A DNA stretch of 64,000 bases from Desulfatiglans sp. (GTDB lineage: Bacteria; Desulfobacterota; DSM-4660; Desulfatiglandales; HGW-15), in the NCBI GenBank assembly GCA_012513605.1, contig JAAZBV010000069.1, positions 41,175 through 105,174 on the forward strand, in the 5' to 3' direction. The first letter of the stretch is position 1. Each line of letters starts with the position of its first letter. Shown here piece after piece: positions 17,063-24,752 of the stretch. A model generated the notes under the pieces. The model did not search any database. It was not told the origin of the DNA and saw only the letters and a list, made by a program, of their open reading frames with translations. The position numbers and the translations under genes were made by a program.

Positions 17063-18367
17063 CTACTTACCCACCCGGAGGCTATATTTTATTTCCTGCT
17101 TGATCATGGTTTCAAGTGTGGCATCAAGGTATTCCTTCTGGCAGTCAAGGGCATTAACATTATCATCACGCAGAAAGGTCATATACCGGCATCCGCCATA
17201 ACAGAGTGGGAGATATTCGCAATCTATGCATCTGTCATTTTTCCATATTCCAAGGTTGTATGTGTCATTATATTTAAAAATTTCATCCTTTATATTCCCG
17301 ATATTATATTCTTCTATCCCGATGAAACCGGGGCATTTATATAAAGAGCCATCATAATTGACCACATAAGAATTTTGTGATTCGATCATGCATAATTTAT
17401 GTGATATGTTCAGGGTCTTATACCCTCGTCTCAGGATATCTTCTCGCAAAAGATCATTTGCTTCAAGAAGCCATGGTTCATCAAGGGTAATGCAGCCGCC
17501 CCTGTAATCTGTCGGGTTCATTACCCTTTCCGGTCGTTTTGCTACCGGATCAAACTTGATTACCCCAATCTTATCAGGGGTGAGCCCCTCCTTTTCGAGG
17601 TAATCAAGAAGCAAAGGGAAATCCCGGTAATTAGCTGCTTCAAAATTGCCCCCAAGGTTTATTTTTACAATATCCCACGTCTCTTTGATATTTTTTATCA
17701 GCAAGTCAAAACTTGGGGCCCCTGATTTAAATGGCCGGTTTTTATTATGGATATGGGCAGGCCCATCAATAGTGATCTTTACACCTTTAAGGCCAAGCCC
17801 GGCGAGTTCAATGGCTATTTTTCTATTAAGAAGGGCGCCATTAGTTACAAGGCTGAAGCTGTATGATACGCCTCTTTCTTCAGTAAATGCCTTTAATTTT
17901 TTTGAAATATGCTTTATCAGGTCACTGCTCAGCAGGGGCTCGCCACCATAGAAATCCACCAGAAGGGTTTTTTTATTCTCTGTGAATCTTTCTTTAATAA
18001 AATCGATCAGCCTGTCCGCTGTCTCCCCAGACATGTAGAGGTCACCCTTTAACCCCCCTTCAAAGCAGTATTTACAGGCAAAGTTGCAGTCAAGATTCAT
18101 GACCACAATAATATTTATTCCAGGACTGTGTTTGTTAATCCGGTCATGCAGAGAGATTACAGATGCCTTTTCCTCTTCCCTGTCCGGGACAAGCATCCCC
18201 AGGCCGGTGAGCACCTTTTCATTTTCAGGGGAAATTACACCCCTTTCAATAGCCCTGAAGGTCTCCGCCCATATCTCAACCTTTGAAAGACGCCAGGTGG
18301 AAAAGAGGATAAAATTCCCTGGGTTTTCGCTTGAAGGGTAATATTTCAGATATCTGGAAAGTTCCAT
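17063..18367 (-). CDS. radical SAM/SPASM peptide maturase, geopeptide-maturase type
   Basis: The 434-residue product has about 90 residues before the radical SAM cluster motif C94-x3-C98-x2-C101 (NLDCNFACKYCFEGG), then the GGEPLLS motif, and a C-terminal SPASM region with CxxC pairs (YKCPGFIG, CIDCEYLPLCYGGCRYM, ALDCQKEY) for auxiliary 4Fe-4S clusters. From memory, the opening MELSRYLKYYPSSENPGNF and the overall plan match the geopeptide radical SAM maturase family of Geobacter-like bacteria. A sulfatase maturase would have its CxxxCxxC near residue 20 and lack this N-terminal domain. Its substrate is probably the small peptide encoded just upstream (18416-18550). Confidence 0.85.
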   Translation of the reverse strand: MELSRYLKYYPSSENPGNFILFSTWRLSKVEIWAETFRAIERGVISPENEKVLTGLGMLVPDREEEKASVISLHDRINKHSPGINIIVVMNLDCNFACKYCFEGGLKGDLYMSGETADRLIDFIKERFTENKKTLLVDFYGGEPLLSSDLIKHISKKLKAFTEERGVSYSFSLVTNGALLNRKIAIELAGLGLKGVKITIDGPAHIHNKNRPFKSGAPSFDLLIKNIKETWDIVKINLGGNFEAANYRDFPLLLDYLEKEGLTPDKIGVIKFDPVAKRPERVMNPTDYRGGCITLDEPWLLEANDLLREDILRRGYKTLNISHKLCMIESQNSYVVNYDGSLYKCPGFIGIEEYNIGNIKDEIFKYNDTYNLGIWKNDRCIDCEYLPLCYGGCRYMTFLRDDNVNALDCQKEYLDATLETMIKQEIKYSLRVGK

Positions 18368-18380
18368 GCTGATAAGCTGA

Positions 18381-18411
18381 AAGATAAGGAGGGCTTCGCC
18401 CCCCTTATCTT
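18381..18411 (-). terminator. strong hairpin between precursor peptide and maturase
   Basis: On the minus strand AAGATAAGGGGGGC and GCCCTCCTTATCTT pair over 14 bp (one G-U) around a GAA loop. No T-run follows, and the maturase start is 13 bases downstream. It probably acts as a partial terminator or mRNA stabiliser so that the peptide is made in excess over the enzyme. Confidence 0.7.
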
Positions 18412-18415
18412 TCCA

Positions 18416-18550
18416 TTAGGGAAACACCCTGATGGGAATCAAGATTGCACTGCAACAATAAGCAATCATGATGATCAGATCATCCATATTTTGCCCATTA
18501 TCAAACACCCTGATCTCTTCGTTTTCTGGATTTTTTTTCTGGCTTTCCAT
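18416..18550 (-). CDS. 44-residue RiPP precursor candidate (geopeptide-like)
   Basis: ATG at 18548-18550 is preceded by a good ribosome binding site (GGAGGTCTCGT then ATG). The peptide is MESQKKNPENEEIRVFDNGQ then NMDDLIIMIAYCCSAILIPI and RVFP, stop at 18416. The charged N-terminal half looks like a leader; the hydrophobic C-terminal core holds the only two cysteines (Y31-C32-C33-S34). The tetrapeptide IRVF occurs at residues 13-16 and again at 40-43, coded by an identical 12-base string. It lies 48 bp ahead of the radical SAM maturase, with a hairpin between. Function of the product is unknown; precursor status rests on position, size and Cys pair. Confidence 0.75.
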   Translation of the reverse strand: MESQKKNPENEEIRVFDNGQNMDDLIIMIAYCCSAILIPIRVFP

Positions 18551-18610
18551 ACGAGACCTCCATTATTTAGGTTAATAATGTCATGCACCTTAATACATAT
18601 CGGTAAAGAC

Positions 18611-20545
18611 CTAGAATTTGTATTTTAAGCCAAACTCAAACCACCTTTTTGGATTAATATTTTGTATGTATGGATACTGAGAGCCATTAAAAAGGTTGTG
18701 ACCAACAGCAAAAAATTCTACATCATACCCCTGGAAAATCCTTATTGTCTTGCTGATGCTTAGATTCCATATGAAATCATCATAACTACTACCGGGTATG
18801 TAATTCAGATCGTGCCAGTTATAATAGCCAATGAGCTGACCGCTTATAGTTTTATTTTGATATCTGATACCAGTCACAAAGCTGTAGATTTCAGAAGCGC
18901 CAGTAGCGAGGGGAGGGTTAATATCCACATATGACAGGCCACCCTTAAAAGAAAAATTATAAATTGGCACACTCTCTGTCTCTATTTCAATGCCCTTGCG
19001 TTTTACCTCTCCATTATTGATAATAATATCATTATAGGCAGGAGGCCCTCCACCAAGAGGTATGGTTGTAAGGGAATTTTTCAGATCATGTAAAAAGATA
19101 TTTGCTTTTAACCACATAAAAGAGAATGCAGACTCTGCTCCAACCTGGTATGACCATACCTCTTCGTGTTTAAGAGAGGGGTTTGGGTCAAGAAACATGC
19201 CTCCCCCTGATGTCCATGAGAGACCAGGGGCAGAAAAACCCCTGGCAATAGTGCCTCTTAAGATGGTATCTTTTGACAGCATATAGGTCAATCCCAGGCT
19301 CGGGCTTAAAAATGATCCTGTAATGCTTTCATGGTCATATCTTATTCCTGGTGTTACAGACCATTTCCCCCTTGAGATGGTATCGTTTATGTAGACAGCC
19401 CACTTTGTATTATCGGGTGAAAACTCTGAGATTACAGGTACCCCGATACTCTGAAGCAGAGAGCCGGCATTAAGGGTCTGATCATATTCTCCCTGCCCAA
19501 TGTCCATTCCGAATACAAGGGAATTGATCTCTTTTTTCCACACTGCCTGAAATCTTGCCCCCAGGGATTCATCTTTTATTTTGGTATCGAGGTACAATTC
19601 ACCCGGATCTCCTGTAATGCCAAGACCGAGGCTCTTGCTGCTTTGCGTGGTCTCCTGCCGGATATAATATGCAGAGAGACTAATATCAAGACCTTCTGCC
19701 ACAGTGGCTGAGAGAAAGGGCGCGGTATAAAAGGTTTTAAGGCTTCCACTGATATTGATATCTGAATCAAGGTAATCCCCGAAGCTGTTTTGGATATCAC
19801 TATATCCCATGCTCAAACCCGTTTTGATATCTTCTGAAAAAGGGATTTCTATCCTGGAATAGAATTGTTTATTATCAGAAAATCTGGATTGTACGAGCCC
19901 ATCAGAATCCTGGGTGCCCCCATAGAGGTAATAACCTGCTTTTCCGATTTTTCCATGCAGGTCTGCCCTGTAATCCTGGCTGTTTTTCTTTCCATAAGAG
20001 GCATAAATTGAACCACCCGGTTTACTGGAGGTGCCTGTGGATTTTGTAATTATATTAACTACCCCGCCAAGGGATGACCCCCAGGCAGAAGATGCAGGAC
20101 CCTTTATTATCTCTATCCTTTCAATGATGCCGACAGGGACTGTAATCGTTTCAGCAGACCCCTCACTGGTAAGATTCCAGGGGATGTCATCTACAAGAAC
20201 AAGCGTATGACGTGGTTCAGAACCCTGCATGTTAAATAATGAAAATGCCCCGAAATCCCTGTTAGTGCCGAGAAAAAGGCCTGGCACACTGTCCAGTGCC
20301 TCTGCCACTGAATGGGCATTCATGGCCTCTATATCACCAGATGTAATCACCGTGACATTCTCAGCAATCTGGGTCACGGGCTTGGGGTTCCTTGTGGCTG
20401 AAACAACAAGGTCTTTATCCTCATAGAAGAGCCTGAGCATCTGCATCTCTTCTTCAGACTGTCCGAAACAGCTTATAGAAATAGATAACATCATTGAGAT
20501 GAAGAGAAATACTTTAATATATTTTTTTCGCGGAAATGTTTTCAT
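18611..20545 (-). CDS. TonB-dependent outer-membrane receptor
   Basis: Start chosen at the ATG at 20545, which gives a signal peptide (KVFLFISMMLSISISCFGQ); the open frame extends further upstream. The 644-residue product has a plug domain (DLVVSATRNPKPVTQIAENV, VAEALDSVPGLFLGTN, then IERIEIIKGPASSAWGSSLG and GVVNIITKSTG) and a beta-barrel ending in the aromatic-terminated strand FEFGLKYKF. It takes up an unknown ligand with TonB energy. It is directly upstream of the precursor-maturase pair on the same strand and divergent from a binding-protein gene, suggesting import or sensing of a related compound. Confidence 0.9.
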   Translation of the reverse strand: MKTFPRKKYIKVFLFISMMLSISISCFGQSEEEMQMLRLFYEDKDLVVSATRNPKPVTQIAENVTVITSGDIEAMNAHSVAEALDSVPGLFLGTNRDFGAFSLFNMQGSEPRHTLVLVDDIPWNLTSEGSAETITVPVGIIERIEIIKGPASSAWGSSLGGVVNIITKSTGTSSKPGGSIYASYGKKNSQDYRADLHGKIGKAGYYLYGGTQDSDGLVQSRFSDNKQFYSRIEIPFSEDIKTGLSMGYSDIQNSFGDYLDSDINISGSLKTFYTAPFLSATVAEGLDISLSAYYIRQETTQSSKSLGLGITGDPGELYLDTKIKDESLGARFQAVWKKEINSLVFGMDIGQGEYDQTLNAGSLLQSIGVPVISEFSPDNTKWAVYINDTISRGKWSVTPGIRYDHESITGSFLSPSLGLTYMLSKDTILRGTIARGFSAPGLSWTSGGGMFLDPNPSLKHEEVWSYQVGAESAFSFMWLKANIFLHDLKNSLTTIPLGGGPPAYNDIIINNGEVKRKGIEIETESVPIYNFSFKGGLSYVDINPPLATGASEIYSFVTGIRYQNKTISGQLIGYYNWHDLNYIPGSSYDDFIWNLSISKTIRIFQGYDVEFFAVGHNLFNGSQYPYIQNINPKRWFEFGLKYKF

Positions 20546-20739
20546 ACTGCCTAAAATAATACCTTTACTTGTAATAAAATTATGATAATGTCTAATATAC
20601 GTAATATACTTCAATATAGATTGCATTTTTACTTAACCAATAATCATTTGTCTATAACATAATTTTTATTATTAAGAAATAACAGATATATAACTGGCCT
20701 ATTTCTTGCTTGAGCAATATAACTCTGAATTTGATAATC

Positions 20740-21630
20740 GTGAAAAAATATTTAGTTATAATTTTTTTATTTATCTTTTCAGCGATGCCAGCCTTCGCTG
20801 AGGGTGAAATCCTTGTCATTCAGAGTGTGAAGATTGCCCCTTATGAGGAGGCCCTTAATGGTTTTATAAGCGCCCAGGATCAAAAGATAAAACAGGTTGT
20901 CCTGACAGAGACACAATCCTTTGACATCAGGGATGAAATCGAAAGGACACAGCCCCCCCTGATTTTAGCCATCGGGCGTGATGCCCTCATGAATGTAAAA
21001 GATATCAGGGATATCCCGGTCATATATATAATGGTTCTCTCCCCAAATCAAATTCTTGATAATAGCCAAAATTTTTATGGAATAAACATGAATGTGCACC
21101 CTGAGAAGCAGCTGGAGGCATTTATTGGTGCAATCCCTAAACTTAAAAATATAGGACTGATATACAACCCTGACAACACAGGTGAACTGGCAGAAGAGGC
21201 TGCTAGAGCAGCAGAAAAAAAAGAGGTCAGTCTTGTCATTAAAAAGGCTGAAAAGGCGGGTGATGTTGTTAATGCACTAAAGGGTATGGCTGAGAGCATA
21301 AACGCATTCTGGATGTTCCCGGATGTTACCCTGCTGACACCTGAGTCAATGGAACTCCTGCTGATTACCTCAATTGAAAAAGAGATCCCTCTTCTCACAT
21401 TCTCAACTAAATACCTTGAGATGGGGGCAATATTGTCAGTCGCTGTAGACCCCTATGATATGGGCATTCAGGCAGGGGAGCTGGCACAAAAAATTTTGGC
21501 TGGAGATAATCATAAAGAAAGCAGGCTTATATTCGCAAGAAAAGGTGTAATAACCCTTAACAAAAAGGTAGCAGGAAAGATTGGCATAGAACTGAAGCAG
21601 TATGAGGAATTACACGAAAAGAAAGACTAA
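20740..21630 (+). CDS. ABC transporter substrate-binding protein (TrpX-like, ABC_sub_bind family)
   Basis: The start is most likely GTG at 20740, which puts the signal peptide (KKYLVIIFLFIFSAMPAFA) at the N-terminus; a TTG 30 bases earlier is the alternative. The 296-residue product shows the two-lobed family pattern: LILAIGRDALMN, IPVIYIMVLSP, the hinge KLKNIGLIYNPDNTGEL, and IPLLTFSTKYLEMGAILSVAVDPYDMG. No permease or ATPase follows, so it may feed a sensor kinase or a TonB receptor; it is divergent from the receptor with about 195 bp between. Confidence 0.85.
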   Translation: MKKYLVIIFLFIFSAMPAFAEGEILVIQSVKIAPYEEALNGFISAQDQKIKQVVLTETQSFDIRDEIERTQPPLILAIGRDALMNVKDIRDIPVIYIMVLSPNQILDNSQNFYGINMNVHPEKQLEAFIGAIPKLKNIGLIYNPDNTGELAEEAARAAEKKEVSLVIKKAEKAGDVVNALKGMAESINAFWMFPDVTLLTPESMELLLITSIEKEIPLLTFSTKYLEMGAILSVAVDPYDMGIQAGELAQKILAGDNHKESRLIFARKGVITLNKKVAGKIGIELKQYEELHEKKD

Positions 21631-21644
21631 TAAGGGTTATATCC

Positions 21645-21731
21645 GTGAACACCCATTTTATAAAACCCGGCAAAATTGATCTTGTAATAACAGGTGTGAC
21701 CATGCCAAAGCTATTCGACCCCAGGCATTAA
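21645..21731 (+). pseudogene. response-regulator receiver fragment
   Basis: A short frame reads VNTHFIKPGKIDLVITGVTM then PKLFDPRH and stop. The block IDLVITxVTMPKL is the phospho-acceptor strand and loop of receiver domains (usual form DLVITDMTMPxM), here with Gly in place of the acceptor Asp. Nothing else of the domain is present. It appears to be debris, cut off shortly before the inverted-repeat element at 21760. Confidence 0.4.
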
Positions 21732-21759
21732 TCATTCTATGCATGCTTTGCTTGGAGAG

Positions 21760-21858
21760 TTTTTTAAGAGACGCAATAAACTCTGTTTTTAATCTAAATG
21801 TTGTTCGGGAGGGAATAAACAATAGATTCATTAACGGCTTATTGCGTCTCTTAAAAAA
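21760..21858. mobile_element. 99-bp element with perfect 20-bp terminal inverted repeats
   Basis: TTTTTTAAGAGACGCAATAA (21760-21779) is repeated exactly in inverted orientation as TTATTGCGTCTCTTAAAAAA (21839-21858), enclosing 59 bp without a coding frame I would trust. This resembles a miniature inverted-repeat element. It sits in a 320-bp gap next to a receiver fragment. No clear target-site duplication is visible, so a long-stem structured RNA is the alternative. Confidence 0.5.
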
Positions 21859-21899
21859 TTTTGATGGGTGCAAGAGTATATAAAAAAAATAGAAATGTG

Positions 21900-21924
21900 A
21901 ATCAGGAAATTCCTGATTTTTTTT
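21900..21924 (+). terminator. intrinsic terminator
   Basis: AATCAGGAA and TTCCTGATT pair without mismatch and are followed by a run of T on the plus strand. It would end transcripts from the plus-strand binding-protein gene. A weaker A-rich signal on the other side makes it unlikely to be bidirectional. Confidence 0.75.
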
Positions 21925-21952
21925 GGGGAAAATATATTTTAACTTAATTAAA

Positions 21953-22603
21953 CTAAAAATTGATAAGATTTTTTTTAATGGCGATCTTTGTCAGTTCTGT
22001 TAGTGAGTTTGCCCTCAGCTTTTCCATCACATTGTATTTGTGGGATTCAACAGTTTTAGGGCTAATAAATAATTTGTCGGCTATTTCCTTGATGCTCATT
22101 CCTTCGGCCAGATTCTTAAAAACCTCCTGCTCACGGAGACTCAGGCTGTTATAGGGGTCCCCCATTGGCTCTTTCATATGTTTAAGCAGTAAGTTAGATA
22201 CAATTGCGCTGATATATGTCTCTCCGGTTGTTACTGCCTTTAAGGAAAATATAAGGTCTGATACAGGGTCTTCCTTGAGAACATAACCGGATACTCCCGC
22301 ACTGAAGAGGTCAATAACAAATTCGCTTGATGAATGCATGGTATAGATAACTATCTTGATATCCGGTGTAGTTTGTTTGAGTTTCCTTACTACCTCAATA
22401 CCGCTCAGTCCTGGCATGGAGATATCCAGAACCATTATGTCCGGCCTCAGGGCATCAGCAATCTTTAATGCCTCCCATCCATCAGTTGCCTCTCCTATGA
22501 CCTCAAACTCGGAGATTTCGCGTAAGGCGCTTTTAATGCCTTCAATTACTACCCTGTGATCATCAGCAAGTACAATTGTGGTTTCAGTCATTCGTTTATC
22601 CAT
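21953..22603 (-). CDS. NarL/LuxR-type response regulator
   Basis: The 216-residue product has a receiver domain (IVLADDHRVVIEGIKSAL; phospho-acceptor D60 in IMVLDISMPGLSG; K in GYVLKEDP) and a C-terminal LuxR helix-turn-helix at about 148-210 (LSLREQEVFKNLAEGMSIKE, ADKLFISPKTVESHKYN). It lies 31 bp downstream of the histidine kinase and is its cognate partner by position. Targets are probably among the adjacent transport genes (inference). Confidence 0.93.
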   Translation of the reverse strand: MDKRMTETTIVLADDHRVVIEGIKSALREISEFEVIGEATDGWEALKIADALRPDIMVLDISMPGLSGIEVVRKLKQTTPDIKIVIYTMHSSSEFVIDLFSAGVSGYVLKEDPVSDLIFSLKAVTTGETYISAIVSNLLLKHMKEPMGDPYNSLSLREQEVFKNLAEGMSIKEIADKLFISPKTVESHKYNVMEKLRANSLTELTKIAIKKNLINF

Positions 22604-22634
22604 CGTAAAACAATTTGTAAATTAAGCCATTTTT

Positions 22635-24146
22635 TTAAACCGGAATTTCCACTGACACATAGGTGCCCTTTTCTGTTTCCGATTCAATTCTGAATTCACC
22701 ATTGAGCTGCTCAGCCCTCTCCTGCATGATAAGGAGGCCAAAGGGGCTTTGTCCGTGCGTGTTTTCCATTATCTTTTCCGGGTCAAAACCGGTCCCATTG
22801 TCTTCAATGCTCAGAGCTATTTTATGGTCTTTCATAACAAGGTTGACATGAACAGTGGTGGCGTGTGTGTGTTTGACTATGTTGTTCATGGCTTCCTGCG
22901 TGATTCTGTATATGGCAAGCTCCTTTTCCTTTGAAAGCATTGATGGTATATTGTGAGTAAAGAAATTTACATCCATGCCTGTGCTCATTTCAAAATCACT
23001 TAATAGCTCTTTAATAGACGATACCAGACCAAGCGTTGAAAGTACACTGGGTTTAAGCCCGCGTGAAATATCTTTTATATCCCTGATAGCCTGAATTGCC
23101 CTATCTTTGCTTTCAATAATTTTATTCTCAAGCTCAGGGTTGTATGAGCCGACCTGACCCTGGATTATTTCAAGATTAATCTTTAAGGAGGTCAGTACCT
23201 GTCCAACATGATCATGCAGTTCCATGGCAACCTGTTCACGATCCTTTTCCAGCAGGTCAATAAGTCTTTTTGATAATATCTTTCTCTGCTCATGCTGTTC
23301 CATCAATTTCCGGTTAACAGCCATCAGCTCATTCTCTCTGATCCTAAGGGCATCTGCCATATTATTAAATGCCTCAGCGAGTAACCCCACTTCATCCCTT
23401 GTCTTTACAGAGATTTTTTCAGCTGCCAGCCCTTTGCTTATGGCATTTGCACCATCCATCAACCGGTTAAGGGGTTTTGCCATGCCCTTTGCTACAAAAT
23501 ATGAGGCGAAAAATGAGGCCGTCAAAAATATTATCAATAGTATTAAATTGGTAATCAGCAGCTCTTTTCTCTGCCTGTTTAAGATATCCTTACCAACCTT
23601 TACCATTGCATAACCTATTAAACGATTATCTGCCGGTTTTAGAATATCTTCTAACCCATGAGAAGCAGGCACGGCATAGCTTGACGTTGATAGTATTGGG
23701 GCCCAAAAATCAAATCCATTCCTGTCTTCAAAATAAACAGGTCCCATTGCATCCCTTATTTTTGTTAATACATCTTTTTCAATAATATCCCCCTGTCTTT
23801 TAACTCTATTGCCTGTATCTCTTTCCTGTTTTCTGTATTCTTTTAACAGCTTACCATCTATGTTAAAAACCAAAATCTCCAATACCTCATCCTCATGGGA
23901 GATAGCCTCAACCGGGGCATCCAGCAGCTCTTTATTCTCTGCAAAAACACCAATCCTGGCATTATGGGCAAGCGCCTTTACCTGAAAGAGCCCTTTTTTC
24001 AGGTTGGCATCATTGAGCTGGTTACTTTGATGGAAAAGGAAGATGCCTGTGAAAAAACAGGAAATAATAAATGCTATTAAACCGAACACGACAAACAGTT
24101 TGATGCTGAAGTGCTCTTTGATGCTTTTTATTAGATATATTTTCAT
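22635..24146 (-). CDS. NarX-like membrane sensor histidine kinase
   Basis: The 503-residue product has a first TM (about 14-36), a periplasmic sensor of about 150 residues, a second TM (about 192-215), a HAMP linker (KPLNRLMDGANAISKGLAAE), a HisKA_3 dimerisation domain with the phospho-accepting His near residue 311 (MELHDHVGQVLTSLK), and an ATPase domain (AIYRITQEAMNNIVKHTHAT, ALSIEDNGTGFDPEK, GLLIMQERAEQL). It signals to the NarL-type regulator immediately downstream. The periplasmic domain has no motif I recognise; the neighbouring binding protein is a possible input. Confidence 0.92.
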   Translation of the reverse strand: MKIYLIKSIKEHFSIKLFVVFGLIAFIISCFFTGIFLFHQSNQLNDANLKKGLFQVKALAHNARIGVFAENKELLDAPVEAISHEDEVLEILVFNIDGKLLKEYRKQERDTGNRVKRQGDIIEKDVLTKIRDAMGPVYFEDRNGFDFWAPILSTSSYAVPASHGLEDILKPADNRLIGYAMVKVGKDILNRQRKELLITNLILLIIFLTASFFASYFVAKGMAKPLNRLMDGANAISKGLAAEKISVKTRDEVGLLAEAFNNMADALRIRENELMAVNRKLMEQHEQRKILSKRLIDLLEKDREQVAMELHDHVGQVLTSLKINLEIIQGQVGSYNPELENKIIESKDRAIQAIRDIKDISRGLKPSVLSTLGLVSSIKELLSDFEMSTGMDVNFFTHNIPSMLSKEKELAIYRITQEAMNNIVKHTHATTVHVNLVMKDHKIALSIEDNGTGFDPEKIMENTHGQSPFGLLIMQERAEQLNGEFRIESETEKGTYVSVEIPV

Positions 24147-24211
24147 TTTTAGCGTTTGAAATTGGAAAAGAAATTATTGTCTAATTATCATATATTTGTA
24201 GTTCATTAAAT

Positions 24212-24242
24212 AAAAAAAGAGGAGCAAATGCTCCCCTTTTTA
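24212..24242 (-). terminator. intrinsic terminator of the 47-residue Cys-rich gene
   Basis: On the minus strand GGGGAGC-ATTT-GCTCCTC is followed by seven T. It starts about 35 bases after the stop of the small gene at 24273. Confidence 0.85.
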
Positions 24243-24272
24243 TATTATGATAATGCAGAAAAAACAGTAGCC

Positions 24273-24416
24273 TTAAGACTGTGCGTCCTTTTTGCTTTCC
24301 ATATTGTAATGAGCAGGCTCCTTTTCTTCCTTCTTTTCCCAGCAGTTCTGCTCCCATTTTTTACATACGCCACACTGTTCTTCTATCATCCCATGTTTAC
24401 ATCTCTTTGCATTCAT
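24273..24416 (-). CDS. 47-residue cysteine-rich mini-protein
   Basis: ATG at 24414-24416 follows a purine-rich ribosome binding site (AAAGGAAAAGAAAA). The peptide reads MNAKRCKHGMIEEQCGVCKK then WEQNCWEKKEEKEPAHYNME and SKKDAQS. Four Cys and one His (C6, H8, C15, C18, C25) suggest a small metal-binding knuckle; CKHGMIEEQCGVC is the core. It is flanked on both sides by intrinsic terminators, which marks it as a deliberate transcription unit. No partner is obvious apart from the two-component genes downstream and the TonB receptor upstream. Function unknown. Confidence 0.7.
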   Translation of the reverse strand: MNAKRCKHGMIEEQCGVCKKWEQNCWEKKEEKEPAHYNMESKKDAQS

Positions 24417-24448
24417 TTTTCTTTTCCTTTCGCCTTATAAAAGGCAAT

Positions 24449-24485
24449 AAAAAAGGGCTGTTCATTTTATTAGTGAACAGCCCTT
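24449..24485 (-). terminator. intrinsic terminator or attenuator between two mini-genes
   Basis: AAGGGCTGTTCA (24453-24464) and TGAACAGCCCTT (24474-24485) form a perfect 12-bp stem; on the minus strand it runs into six T. It follows the 31-residue mini-frame stop by 14 bases and precedes the Cys-rich gene by about 35 bases, too little for a separate promoter outside the stem, so read-through control of the Cys-rich gene is plausible. Confidence 0.85.
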
Positions 24486-24498
24486 AAATTATTTTTAG

Positions 24499-24594
24499 TT
24501 ACTCTTCCCGATAAGACACGGGAAGCACAATGCCATTAAGCACTGTCTTGATCCTCCGAAAAAACACATAATACTTTTTACAAACTGACTTCAT
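24499..24594 (-). CDS. 31-residue mini-frame (MKSVCKKYYVFFRRIKTVLN) or small RNA unit
   Basis: The frame from ATG 24594 encodes a 31-residue basic peptide ending GIVLPVSYREE. It has a convincing promoter upstream (24630-24658) and a perfect terminator just downstream. The best ribosome binding site (GGAGGA, about 24552-24557) sits inside the frame ahead of an in-frame GTG at 24543, which would give only a 14-residue product. The sequence CTTCCCG/CGGGAAG inside the frame can pair. Both readings, peptide or small RNA, are possible. Confidence 0.4.
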   Translation of the reverse strand: MKSVCKKYYVFFRRIKTVLNGIVLPVSYREE

Positions 24595-24629
24595 TAAAAA
24601 AACATTACCTTTCCTTCAAAGCGGTTGGT

Positions 24630-24658
24630 TTTTTACCACCAGGAAAGGTTAATGTCAA
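24630..24658 (-). promoter_or_regulatory. sigma70-type promoter for the mini-gene unit
   Basis: On the minus strand TTGACA (24653-24658), a 17-bp spacer and TAAAAA (24630-24635). The spacer overlaps an inverted repeat CCTTTCC/GGAAAGG that could bind a repressor. Confidence 0.6.
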
Positions 24659-24694
24659 GCCGCTTTATTTTTTAAAGAGTTGATGTTTTTTTTG

Positions 24695-24740
24695 ATTTCA
24701 GGCCTCCGATAAATTGCTACATTTACCGGAGCCCTGAAAT
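24695..24740 (-). repeat. inverted repeat after the TonB receptor stop
   Basis: ATTTCAGGcCTCCG and CGGAGcCCTGAAAT pair over about 19 bp with two mismatches around a short loop. It follows the receptor stop by 13 bases. No T-run follows on the minus strand, so it may be an mRNA-stabilising hairpin instead of an intrinsic terminator. Confidence 0.55.
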
Positions 24741-24752
24741 GCGGTAGATGGC

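Noticed and set aside
17063..18367. The maturase as an anaerobic sulfatase-maturating enzyme for the adjacent sulfatase.
   Set aside because: Sulfatase maturases have CxxxCxxC near residue 20; here it is at 94 behind a peptide-maturase-type N-terminal domain, and a precursor peptide lies directly upstream.
21658..21873. 71-residue minus-strand frame across the inverted-repeat element.
   Set aside because: It runs through both inverted arms and the receiver fragment, has no ribosome binding site and matches no family I know.
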